A DNA stretch of 9,960 nucleotides from FEN-1297 sp046704565 (GCA_046704565.1 JBJKRP010000020.1:1-9960), one strand, 5' to 3'. Shown: positions 1 to 7,900, numbered from the stretch's first letter. Notes: a model not told the origin generated them from the letters alone. Numbers and translations are program-made.

Positions 1-500
1 CCTCTAATATAAATGACATTACTTTGTTTGATAACGCCCGGCGTTAAGGCAATAATATTATTTATCCCGCGAACAGGCAGCGATTGTATAACCTCGTTAG
101 TTGTGGTTCTAATAGCGTTGGTATTGCTGGCGTTAACAAGCGGTCTCTGTGCTACAATCTGAACTTCGCCGATTGAAACTCCCTGGGCAGGAAGCTTGAA
201 GTTAGCTGTAGTTGCCAAAGCAGCGCTTACACGTATATCTGAAATTGTCACTGACTTATAGCCAACATAAGATGCTTTTACAGCGTAAACACCGGGGTCA
301 AGATGGTTAATTGTAAATTCTCCATTAACGTCTGTTGCAGCACCGAAGGAGGTTCCAACAACGAGAACGTTAGCCCCAATTAGCGCTTCGCCGGTTTGGT
401 AGTCGACAACCTTACCAGTAATTCTACCGGTCGTTTGAGCAACTGTAAAAGGAACGACGAGTAAGGCGCATATAATTACGGTAAAAATTTTTCGGAACAT
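1..500 (-). CDS. TonB-dependent outer-membrane receptor, N-terminal part (runs off left edge)
   Basis: I translated this partial gene by hand: ATG at 500-498, then 166 intact codons to the window edge. Residues 1-21 are a signal peptide (MFRKIF, then a hydrophobic stretch, cleavage near VAQ). Residues 24-105 match the carboxypeptidase-regulatory-like (CarboxypepD_reg) beta-sandwich found in front of many Bacteroidota receptors, with landmarks GRITGKVVD, TGEALIGANV, DVNGEFTI and GVYAVKASYVGYKS. The plug domain begins near residue 112 (GEVQIVAQRPLV) and continues through LPVRGINNIIALTPGV to the IRG motif at the edge. Known role of the family: TonB/ExbBD-driven uptake of a ligand across the outer membrane; the substrate cannot be told. 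The SD GGAG (512-509) sits 8 nt before the ATG. A 31-codon ORF ends 13 nt upstream. The barrel lies outside the window, so an intact gene is assumed, not seen. Confidence 0.93.
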   Translation of the reverse strand, partial: MFRKIFTVIICALLVVPFTVAQTTGRITGKVVDYQTGEALIGANVLVVGTSFGAATDVNGEFTINHLDPGVYAVKASYVGYKSVTISDIRVSAALATTANFKLPAQGVSIGEVQIVAQRPLVNASNTNAIRTTTNEVIQSLPVRGINNIIALTPGVIKQSNVIYIR

Positions 501-513
501 AATTCTTTCTCCA

Positions 514-609
514 TTATTTATTAAACTTTTTAAAATAATCGGTGAGTTGTTTAATCCTATGGATACCGGCTGAGAGGAATTGTAATCCGGTATTGCTTTT
601 GTTCTTCAT
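514..609 (-). CDS. small 31-residue ORF with strong ribosome binding site, just upstream of the TonB receptor
   Basis: The reading frame is ATG at 609-607 to TAA at 516-514. It starts MKNKSNTGLQ and ends TDYFKKFNK. It is preceded by AAGGAGG (620-614) with a 4-nt spacer, the best SD match in the window, which is the main argument that it is translated. The peptide is basic (seven K/R), has no signal sequence or long hydrophobic run, and I do not recognise it. Its stop lies 13 nt before the receptor ATG, and the receptor's SD overlaps the few bases after the stop, so the two starts could be translationally coupled. Alternatives: a regulatory leader peptide, a small independent protein, or a chance ORF behind a fortuitous AGGAGG. 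It also contains a 7-bp inverted repeat (563-593). Confidence 0.5.
   Translation of the reverse strand: MKNKSNTGLQFLSAGIHRIKQLTDYFKKFNK
563..593 (-). repeat. 7-bp inverted repeat inside the small ORF
   Basis: ATACCGG (563-569) and CCGGTAT (587-593) are perfect inverted copies separated by 17 bases. In RNA this could form a stem-loop within the small ORF, upstream of the receptor's SD. No T-run follows, so it is not an intrinsic terminator by itself. It could be chance or part of a leader structure. Confidence 0.35.
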
Positions 610-613
610 GTAA

Positions 614-620
614 CCTCCTT
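614..620 (-). promoter_or_regulatory. Shine-Dalgarno site of the 31-codon ORF
   Basis: AAGGAGG on the minus strand, four bases before ATG at 609. It is a full complement to the canonical anti-SD core. The receptor's own site downstream (GGAG, 512-509) is weaker. This strong site serves a 31-codon frame rather than the receptor, which is why the small ORF is annotated. Confidence 0.6.
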
Positions 621-649
621 AAGTGAATTAATTTAAAATGAATTTACTA

Positions 650-663
650 TGCCGCATTCGGCA
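650..663. repeat. short GC palindrome in the leader of the small ORF/receptor unit
   Basis: TGCCG (650-654), CATT, CGGCA (659-663): a perfect 5-bp inverted repeat with a 4-base centre. It stands out as a GC-rich island in a very AT-rich stretch, 30 bp upstream of the AAGGAGG site. Size and position fit either a small RNA hairpin in the 5' leader or a dimeric regulator's operator. No regulator can be named from the sequence. Confidence 0.35.
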
Positions 664-973
664 ATTATTTAAATATTTTTTAAAATTTATTTACTTAACA
701 AAGAGGGGTACAGTTTTAAGAGATTAAAGGCTGTAAAACTTCTATTCATATACTCTCTCCAATCTTGGCGCAGTTTTTTTGTTTCTAGTAGAATGTGTAC
801 CCGGTGTAAAACGGTTAGCTAAAGTGTTACTCCAAATACTAATCACGGTAAAAAAACTTTCTTTTTCCACCTTGACCTCACTACTATCTAATTGATCTTT
901 TGTTTTTGACAAAATAGAACTATTTAGTTTTAATTTGTGCAAAAAAATAGAAAGTTATAAGTTTAGCAGTGTC

Positions 974-979
974 ATTATA
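974..979 (-). promoter_or_regulatory. possible -10 element (TATAAT)
   Basis: A perfect TATAAT on the minus strand, preceded directly by TG. Transcription from it would run toward the small ORF and receptor, giving a leader of more than 300 nt. I see no good -35: the nearest TTGACA-like hexamer (GTGACA) is 21 bases upstream. In AT-rich DNA such a hexamer is expected by chance, and Bacteroidota promoters often use a different consensus. Confidence 0.15.
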
Positions 980-1267
980 CAGTAATGAGTTGTAAAAAAT
1001 TGTCACGGCATGATTTTGGTTGATTTGGGAGACAACCGATTTATCTCCTTCTTGATTCTTCCAGGAATGAAAAGTCAGGAGACATTATGCAGAACGTTTT
1101 CTTCTATATATATAGAGAAGAATGAAGCATATCAAAAAATTGCGGTTCAGATGGCGGGATTTAAAAAGACGACTAATTAAAATTGGGATTATAAAAATTA
1201 CTTTGCAATAGCTGCCGTAAGCTCTGTTGATTTACATTACCATATTGAAGGGAATTAAACAACAAGC

Positions 1268-1310
1268 CGGGTATTCTATATGGGATATTCAATCTATCAG
1301 CTTATACCCG
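1268..1310 (-). repeat. inverted repeat across the end of the response regulator gene
   Basis: CGGGTAT (1268-1274) and ATACCCG (1304-1310) are perfect 7-base inverted copies with a 29-base loop. They span the response regulator stop codon. On the minus strand the stem is followed by GCTTGTTGTTTAATT, a poor T-run, so at most this is a weak terminator or mRNA 3' structure for the kinase/regulator unit. The long loop lowers confidence. Confidence 0.25.
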
Positions 1311-1978
1311 ATACCATGAACAGTAAGGATAGTTTTCGGTTTGTTAGGATTTGTTTCAATTTTTTGCCGGAGCTTAACTATAAAATTATCAACCGTCCTC
1401 GTGGTCGGGCTTTCTTCAAATCCCCAGATAATTCTTAGTATCTCATCCCGGCTTACCGTTGTATTGCGTTTACTCCAAAGAAAGTTTAGTATCTCAAATT
1501 CCTTATGCGACATATCCACCTGTCCGGAATCGTTGAAGGCGTTATATGCAGAAAAGTTTACTTCAAGTTTTCCTATTGTTACAGGCTTGCTTTTGCCGTT
1601 TGCAAACTCCGAAGTTTCTTTCCGTCTAAGCACAGCCCTGATACGCGCAATCAGTTCCCTGATGCTGAAGGGCTTTGTTATGTAATCGTCGGCGCCGAGT
1701 TCAAGCCCGAGTACTTTATCAATTTCTTCACCTCTGGCTGTTAATAATATAATAGGAGTGTTGTCTCCCTTCTTTCTTACCGTCTTACATACTTCAAAGC
1801 CTGAGAGATTAGGAAGCATCACGTCAAGAATAACCAAATCGTAATTTCCCTCTATAATTTTTTTCAACCCATGCTCACCATCTCTTGCCACGTCTGTCTG
1901 GAAGCCTTCTACTTCAAAATTATCTTTTAAGCCGACAACCATTTGCGGCTCGTCTTCAACAATTAAAATTCTCGTCAT
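1289..1978 (-). CDS. two-component response regulator, OmpR/PhoB family
   Basis: A 229-residue DNA-binding response regulator of normal length for the family. Residues 1-118 form the receiver domain: acidic pair E8/D9, phospho-acceptor D52 in VILDVMLP, switch threonine T80 in LLTAR, and K102 in TKPF. All key residues are present, so phosphorylation should work normally. Residues about 130-229 are a winged-helix effector: SHKEFEILNFLW, SRDEILRIIWG, RTVDNFIVKLRQKIE and the closing HGIGYKLID are typical PhoB/OmpR landmarks. Its ATG overlaps the kinase stop in ATGA (1978-1975), so the two are translationally coupled and the kinase is the expected partner. There is no separate SD beyond this coupling. 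Targets are unknown; the flanking receptor and T9SS loci are candidates by position only. Confidence 0.96.
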   Translation of the reverse strand: MTRILIVEDEPQMVVGLKDNFEVEGFQTDVARDGEHGLKKIIEGNYDLVILDVMLPNLSGFEVCKTVRKKGDNTPIILLTARGEEIDKVLGLELGADDYITKPFSIRELIARIRAVLRRKETSEFANGKSKPVTIGKLEVNFSAYNAFNDSGQVDMSHKEFEILNFLWSKRNTTVSRDEILRIIWGFEESPTTRTVDNFIVKLRQKIETNPNKPKTILTVHGIGYKLID

Positions 1979-3570
1979 GTGTTTTCCTTTTCCAATCTAT
2001 TGTGGACACTTTTTCTAAACTTCAATTCAAAGCAGCTTCCCCCTCCCTTATTATTATAAACTTTTATGATGCCTTTATGAGCATCTATAATACTCTTTAC
2101 TATTGAGAGTCCCAGTCCCGCACCTTTCGTCTCGTGGACTAATCCGCTTTGAATACGATAAAATTTATCAAAAATTTTATTTAGGCTCTGTGCCGGAATT
2201 CCTATGCCGCAGTCGATCACCTTAATAAATATGAAGTCGTCTTCCACTCCCGTTTCTATCTCAATTACCTTTTTCTCTTTACTGTACTTTATCGAATTAT
2301 CAAGCAGATTAATAACCGCCTCGGTTAAGGATTCCTCATCGCCGTTTATCTTTGGAATATCCTCACACAGCTTTAAACTGTATGTAAAGCCCGCGTTCTC
2401 CAATTGATAGCTGTAAGTATCAAAAATCTTACTTGCAATTGAATTTATATCCGTCGGTTTAAAGTTGTAAGCTCTCTTATTGCTCTCAATCTGGTAGAAG
2501 CTCAAAATTTTATTTACTATCCTGCTTAGCCTTCCGGTCTCGTCGAATATCATCTTATGATATTCCTTTTGCTTTTCGGAAGTGACCACCCTTTCAAGCA
2601 CTAATGTTTCTGCAAACAAACTGATTAAGGAAAGTGGAGTTCTAAGCTCGTGAGAAACATTTGCAATAAAGTTTGTCTTAAGTCTGGTAAGTTCCATTTC
2701 CCTCTTAATATTCCTTATTGCATACCACAGACCAATCAATAGAAGGACATCAACTAAAACAATTAATAATAAAGTTCTGTTCGTCCGCTGCTTAACTATT
2801 GATGATATCGTCTGACCTTTCAGAACCATGCCTATCGAGTATCGGGGAAGAAGTGTTAAAGCTTGCTTCTGTCTTACCTTTGCAAGTCCGTTTGTGCCCG
2901 ATGAATATATTTCTTCGCCGCTTCTATTGTTTATTATACTAATTATAAACTTTTTTTGCGAAGCTGCCTGAAACTCGGGTTTAAGTATTTTTTCGATAAA
3001 TGTTGCAGGGTTTATTATTAACCCGCAAAAATCCGTCTTATCTGACGTATAGTTAATAGGGAAAATAACCACGTCAGACGTGTCATTCAAAGTTGATTCC
3101 AGAAAATTTGAGAAGCTTAAATCATTTTCACCGGAGATTAAAAGTCTTTTTATTTTCAGTTCGTTTGATTTTATGACTTTTAGTATCACAGTATCAAGAT
3201 TATTGTTTGATAACTGTTCCCCGGGTAAATAGACAAATATTTCCGGCGCGCTCGACAGCCTTCCGGTGAATATTGAACTGATGTTTGTATTTATATTTAG
3301 AAATTGCCGAAGAGACTGGTTGTTTTTCAGTTTTTCAGCAACGGGAGCGGCGGCAACAAGTAAGTTTATCCTTTGACTCCATCCTTCAACAACATCAATC
3401 GTGTGCTTATTTATGGAGTTAAGCATCAGCTTAAGCTGGTTGTTGTAGAGGCTATCAATAGCAATTTCATTTTCATTGAGTGAATTTATCTCGAATACAG
3501 AAAAGACCACTGCCGGGAGAAGAACGATGACAATCAATATAGCCAGGATTTTTTGTACAGGCTTGTACAT
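1975..3570 (-). CDS. membrane sensor histidine kinase (HisKA + HATPase_c, no HAMP)
   Basis: A 531-residue sensor kinase. A membrane segment at about 7-26 and a second at about 266-286 enclose roughly 240 residues that should lie in the periplasm. This region has a mixed helix-then-alpha/beta look that could be a Cache-type sensor (inference; no diagnostic motif seen). After the second membrane segment only about 15 residues precede the dimerisation helix, too few for a HAMP domain. H-box: NVSHELRTPLS with H307. ATP-binding domain: N-box NLLDNSIKYS (N425), G1 DCGIGIP (D453), F-box FDKFYR, G2 GAGLGLSIV (483-491). All catalytic boxes are intact. The start ATG has no evident SD, but an in-frame stop just upstream leaves little room for an earlier start. 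It is first in the pair and overlaps the response regulator by 4 nt. Confidence 0.95.
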   Translation of the reverse strand: MYKPVQKILAILIVIVLLPAVVFSVFEINSLNENEIAIDSLYNNQLKLMLNSINKHTIDVVEGWSQRINLLVAAAPVAEKLKNNQSLRQFLNINTNISSIFTGRLSSAPEIFVYLPGEQLSNNNLDTVILKVIKSNELKIKRLLISGENDLSFSNFLESTLNDTSDVVIFPINYTSDKTDFCGLIINPATFIEKILKPEFQAASQKKFIISIINNRSGEEIYSSGTNGLAKVRQKQALTLLPRYSIGMVLKGQTISSIVKQRTNRTLLLIVLVDVLLLIGLWYAIRNIKREMELTRLKTNFIANVSHELRTPLSLISLFAETLVLERVVTSEKQKEYHKMIFDETGRLSRIVNKILSFYQIESNKRAYNFKPTDINSIASKIFDTYSYQLENAGFTYSLKLCEDIPKINGDEESLTEAVINLLDNSIKYSKEKKVIEIETGVEDDFIFIKVIDCGIGIPAQSLNKIFDKFYRIQSGLVHETKGAGLGLSIVKSIIDAHKGIIKVYNNKGGGSCFELKFRKSVHNRLEKENT

Positions 3571-3611
3571 AAATTCTAATTATTCATATTAAAGATATAA
3601 TCTAAAAGAAA

Positions 3612-3638
3612 ATTATATCAGTATGCTCAGATATTCAA
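3612..3638 (-). promoter_or_regulatory. possible promoter of the kinase/regulator pair
   Basis: On the minus strand TTGAAT (3638-3633) and TATAAT (3617-3612) are separated by 15 bases, upstream of the kinase ATG at 3570. The -10 is perfect, but the spacer is shorter than the usual 17 and the -35 matches only partly. A promoter is expected here because the preceding operon ends in a terminator and this 281-bp gap is the only untranslated space before the kinase. Confidence 0.25.
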
Positions 3639-3770
3639 GGGCAGCAAACAAATTGAAAACAATATTACAGCCTGAAAGGTCAATAATAGTTTAATCCAAA
3701 AATTTAAACGGATCATAACTAAAAACAATTCCGGCTCGTTAACTGTTGCCAGGGAACTGCGGCAGCTAAT

Positions 3771-3810
3771 AAAAAAAGCCGTGCAGCCTTTAATGCCGCA
3801 CGGCTTTTTA
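3771..3810 (-). terminator. intrinsic terminator of the receptor/T9SS cargo/PorV operon
   Basis: Arms GCCGTGCAGC (3778-3787) and GCCGCACGGC (3795-3804) form a 10-bp stem with a 7-base loop. It is flanked by A7 on the left (T7 in minus-strand RNA) and T5 on the right. In the minus-strand transcript the one imperfect pair is a G-U wobble; in the plus-strand transcript it is an A-C mismatch. The structure is therefore best suited to stop minus-strand transcription. It lies about 40 bp past the PorV-like stop codon. Confidence 0.93.
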
Positions 3811-3833
3811 ACTCAGCTTCTCTTTAGCCGGTT

Positions 3834-3858
3834 ATTCTAATAAATATCTTATTAGAAT
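3834..3858 (-). repeat. AT-rich 10-bp inverted repeat over the PorV-like stop codon
   Basis: ATTCTAATAA (3834-3843) and TTATTAGAAT (3849-3858) are perfect inverted copies with a 5-base spacer. The stop codon of the PorV-like gene (TAA, followed in frame by a second TAA) lies in one arm. There is no T-run, so it is not itself a terminator. It may be an mRNA 3'-end hairpin just ahead of the real terminator, or chance in AT-rich sequence. Confidence 0.45.
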
Positions 3859-4928
3859 CCTAATGCAACAGAGAAGATGTGGTTGCCGTTGAAATACTTG
3901 GTAGTCCTATAAGCATAGTCAACGTGTAGATCTATTGTTCCCAAATTATAAGCTATCCCGGCACCGACAGATAATCCGTAAATATAATTCGGATCCTGAT
4001 TCTTGGGAGACAGAGAGTAACCTGCTCTTACGAAGAATGTTTTTTCGTAACCGTATTCTGCGCCGACATTATAAACATCGCCGGAAAAATTATTATTCTG
4101 ATAATTAGCCGCAATGTGTACAATATTTGTCTCGTCAATCTTTGGAGTATAGCCGAAGCCCAGTTCAAACGACGAAGGCAAATCAAAAGAAGCAGCATTT
4201 ATAGAATAATAACTCGGCGGACGGCTGAACGGCTGAGACGGATCAGAAGTAGAGCCGGTTGGCGAAGCCTGTACTAACAATCCCGGTCCGCTGAATGTCA
4301 TCTGCGGTCCGATATTTTTTATAACCAAGCCGAAACTTAATCCCTGAACATCGCCGAGGTCTTGATACTGCAAGCCTGCGTTAAAGGCAACTCCGGCTGC
4401 ACTTACCTGATCGATAGTTTCGGATATAAAGTTAGCTGTCAAGCCGATCGCAATTCTATCGGTTAGCTCTCTTGAATATGTTGCACCCGCTACCAAGAAC
4501 TGCGGAGTATATGTCTGTCCTGTACCGTCAGGCTGTTCATTGGTAGTAATCTGGATAGAGCCGATATTCAGAGACTTAATACTTAAAGAAACCACACCGA
4601 AGCCGGAGAAGTTTGCCGAAACGGCACCGTATTCGACTCCGATATCGGCAATGTAATTCATATGAGAGAATAAGGCAGAAGCCGAGTTGGACATATGCGC
4701 GGCACCTGCAGGATTCCAATACAAGGCGTCGATACCACCTACTGTAGAAATGTTTGCACCGGATAGTGCAATACTGGAAGCACCGACCGGGATTAACAAC
4801 TCAGTGGCACCGCCGGTTCCATTTCTGGAACCGCCGCCTGCAAACGCACTGCTTAAGCCTATTAAGGATAAAGCAGCTATTACTAAAATTTTTACCGCAT
4901 AGCGGTCAATTATGATTGCAATTTTCAT
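3852..4928 (-). CDS. PorV/UPF0164-family outer-membrane protein of type IX secretion
   Basis: I place the start at ATG 4928 (358 residues, MKIAIIIDRY), because AAGGAG (4939-4934) sits 5 nt before it. An in-frame ATG at 4955 would add nine residues but has no SD and touches the upstream stop codon. Residues 1-30 (from 4928) are a signal peptide ending SSAFA before GGGSRNG. The signature GGIDALYWNPAGAA near residue 65 is typical of the PorV/PorQ/UPF0164 group. The rest is a series of alternating beta-strands, closing with HIFSVALGF, an aromatic outer-membrane barrel end. In Porphyromonas gingivalis, PorV (LptO) carries T9SS cargo from the translocon to the cell-surface attachment complex. Here it directly follows a gene for a T9SS cargo, so a dedicated role for that cargo is plausible. 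It could instead be a general PorV or a paralogue without T9SS function. Confidence 0.88.
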   Translation of the reverse strand: MKIAIIIDRYAVKILVIAALSLIGLSSAFAGGGSRNGTGGATELLIPVGASSIALSGANISTVGGIDALYWNPAGAAHMSNSASALFSHMNYIADIGVEYGAVSANFSGFGVVSLSIKSLNIGSIQITTNEQPDGTGQTYTPQFLVAGATYSRELTDRIAIGLTANFISETIDQVSAAGVAFNAGLQYQDLGDVQGLSFGLVIKNIGPQMTFSGPGLLVQASPTGSTSDPSQPFSRPPSYYSINAASFDLPSSFELGFGYTPKIDETNIVHIAANYQNNNFSGDVYNVGAEYGYEKTFFVRAGYSLSPKNQDPNYIYGLSVGAGIAYNLGTIDLHVDYAYRTTKYFNGNHIFSVALGF

Positions 4929-4933
4929 TTTTA

Positions 4934-4939
4934 CTCCTT
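4934..4939 (-). promoter_or_regulatory. Shine-Dalgarno site deciding the PorV-like start
   Basis: AAGGAG on the minus strand, 5 nt before the ATG at 4928. It lies inside the reading frame that a longer start at 4955 would use, so it argues for the shorter protein. The stop codon of the upstream T9SS cargo gene is at 4957-4955, about 26 nt before the chosen start. Confidence 0.8.
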
Positions 4940-4954
4940 GAGTTTTAAACTTCA

Positions 4955-7900
4955 TTAAAAATGATCCGGAATTTGCTGTTCTTGTATTATAGCGAACTTT
5001 AATATCTTGGTTTTACCAAGCTGCGGCATATCGATGTATGCTATGTATAAGCCGCTCGCTACAGGCAAGCCCGATTCATTTGTTAAATTCCATAGCTCGA
5101 ATGTTCCGTTGGAATGATAAATAGTCTTTACCATCGTACCGGCAAGGTTGAATATCCTTATAGTAGCTGCATTAGGCAGATGACTAAAGGTTATTCTCCT
5201 GTCATACTTTGTTGTTTCAAGGTAATTAACACCATAGTATGGATTGGGGAATACATTTATATCGTTTATACTCTTCTCAGCCAGCGCTAAGGATGTATCC
5301 GACTTAGGAACGCTGAATGTGAATGTATCCTTGCCCATTTGAAGAGGATTATTATAAACGAACTTTATATCATCGCCCGTCTTGAAAGTAGATGTAAAGA
5401 ACACCCAGTTCCAGGTTGCGCTATCCTTAACAACAGCAGAGGAGGTAGGGTCTATAACTGCATATTCATATTTGGTGTTTACTGCCCAAACGTATACTCT
5501 GTCATTCTCATTCCAGGCTTCAAACCCGTCTTTTGTAGGATCATTTGTTTTTGCGTAATTCCTATCATACATTACTAAGTTAACCTGTTCATTCTTGTCT
5601 GTATTCCATACTTCGAAAGGAATTCTAATGAGAAATGGATCACTGCTGCCCGGGTTCGGGTTCAGAGGATGATTCGCCAGCTTATAATTGCTTGAACCAA
5701 ATATTGTAGCGTACGAACCGCCCGATTTGGTAATCAGAACAGTGTGCCCGTTAATAGTAGTATCGCCGGTAACTCCGGTCCATTTAAGCTCATAGTCCTG
5801 CTGCAATGCATCAATAGAAGTTGTACCGCCTACTCCGCCGTATGCAGGCAAGGATGTATTGGCAGTACCGTCTCCATATCCAAATATTATAAAGTCGGCT
5901 ATTTCATATCCCTGACTTGTATATTCGCCCGAGGACAGACTAACACTCTTATTATTTATAATTACCTTACCAAAGGTAGTAGGCGCAGTATAGCTTCCGT
6001 TAACAGCAACCTGTAATCCATTAAAGATTACATTTGCTCTTGCAGTTACATCGGCAACACTGCTGCCGGATGAGCCACCAGGACCGTACAAACCAGTCTG
6101 CGCGAAATTATATTGGGGTGCATAAATGTCTTTCCCGCCTACAATCGTTTGATTTGCTAAGACAACTGTTCCTGTTGTCATATCCTTAACATCCCACTGC
6201 TTTTGAGTAACTATTTGATTTGCAATGGGACCTTTTAACGTATCTGCACCAGATACATCAACTAAGCCTCCGTAGTAACCGTAATTATCTCCCCAGTTAT
6301 CATCATACATGGTATATTTTGTAATCAACGGAAGATTATATGAATGAACCACAATTTTTATATCTTCACCACCGGCAAATACACCGCTAGTACTTCTATT
6401 AGTGGTGTCCCCACTCGTCAACGAGTCCGGATTAATTGTACTGTAGAATAAAGTATTTGTAGCTTTATCATAAGTGTAGGGAATATTCGAACCATCGTTA
6501 TTACTAATTGGCTCATAAGCACTGTCAATAACAATGCCTGCAGGCAAAGTAATCTTGACGCCGTCGCAATAATCATAATTTGGAGATACTACATTCACAA
6601 TAAAATGCAGATCAATCGAGCCTTTGGTTTCACTCCATGCAGCAGAAGAAGTCAATGATGAACCGGTAAGGTCTCTTACTTTTGCCATCTTCTTACTCGC
6701 TGCCGTTATATCAGTCCATTGTGCGCTTCCATCAAGCGAATAAGTTTCCGTATGAAACTGCACCTGGTATTTATCTCCTGTTATATCGTTTGGATTAACT
6801 ACATTAACATTTACCGTAGCATCTGCGGTTCCGCTGTGCTGTATATTTGAACTTGCAAAACTTCCTTGCGAAGTCTGATTTACACCAGGAGGCGTTGCTT
6901 GAGGCGTTACGGATATTATTGTAATAGGATTTTCGAGAGACTGCGGCACTCCTTTTGGATTATAGCTGTATGCAGTAACAGCGAAATAATATGTAGTACC
7001 GTTATTCAACGGCTTATTGCTGCTAAATACATCCATCGAATCTACAAAATACCTCTGTATACCGGAATCGGTGCCGCTCTGAATTGAGATGCTTGGCTCA
7101 ACGGTTCTTGTTACTGGATCGGTATAAGGTATACTGGATACACCGTCAATAATATCATACGTCGCGATAAGCTTTGCCTCATCTTTTGAAGCTCCGAAAT
7201 ATGGAAGCTGATAAACATTGTACCCTTCAAATTTATATGCGCCGCCGCCGGAAACATCAACGCTGTCGATTTGATCTGCTATAACCGTCTGTTCGGTTGC
7301 CTTTACTTTAATTAAATCATAACCCCAATTTAGAATTACCTTGTTGTTTAAAGGAACTGCTGTAACTACCGGCGCAGGTGGTGCGGAAGGTAAATTGAAA
7401 AAGTGATCGTATGCATTCTGCGCGGTCTTATCATAAACCTTTAATAGGGTAATAGCCTGTAGATAATTTACAGTTGGAACTGCACCTGCTATAATTTCTG
7501 CAACTACAACCTCTTGAGTATCGCCGGGAGCCATTACAAATGGACCCGAAGCCATACCTTGTCTTCTATCGTCCGGCGGCCATGCAACGCCATCAAGCCA
7601 GCCGGTTCCCTTTACGGGATCACCGGGAAATGCAAACTTAGTAACATTACCAAGGTTGTCGGTAAACGGTAACCCGGATTGTCCATACTGACCGTTGAAA
7701 AAATGATAAAATGCAGTTGCGCCCATCGGATCTCCCTGGTTGGGATCTCCATAATTCGGATCCTGCGTATTAATAAAGTAATATGCAGCAGTCATCGGTA
7801 AATTAATATAACCGGGTCCTTTAACCTTACCGTCAAAAATTGCATAATCCTGAGCGTCATCAATACCGTTTTTATTTAAATCCTGCCCGGCAACACCTTT

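Larger units (their letters stand above)
610..1288. other. intergenic region of about 680 bp without a convincing gene
   Basis: This separates the end of the response regulator gene from the small ORF/receptor unit. It is AT-rich. It holds the SD at 614-620, the GC palindrome at 650-663, a TATAAT-like hexamer at 979-974 on the minus strand, and a 12-base self-complementary run CTATATATATAG (1104-1115). Two short open frames are present: one on the minus strand (942-742, TTG start, no SD) and one on the plus strand (1010-1180, 56 codons, no SD). Neither resembles a protein I know. No tRNA-like fold, transposase remnant or riboswitch core was recognised. It probably contains the promoter for the receptor unit and perhaps a decayed gene. 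Confidence 0.6.

Noticed and set aside
742..942. 66-codon minus-strand frame in the intergenic region
   Set aside because: It starts with TTG without an SD, has no recognisable domain, and lies in AT-rich non-coding-looking sequence. It is mentioned only as part of the intergenic description.
1104..1115. CTATATATATAG self-complementary run
   Set aside because: A simple alternating AT run in AT-rich DNA is self-complementary by nature. The flanking TCTTCT/AGAAGA extends it imperfectly, but there is no T-run or other sign of function.
1010..1180. 56-codon plus-strand frame (MILVDLGDNR...)
   Set aside because: There is no SD before the ATG, no family is recognised, and it would be the only plus-strand gene in the window. 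It is kept as a point of interest but not annotated as a gene.
1341..1685. 114-codon plus-strand frame
   Set aside because: It lies wholly antisense to the response regulator, whose receiver and winged-helix motifs are intact. It is a shadow frame.
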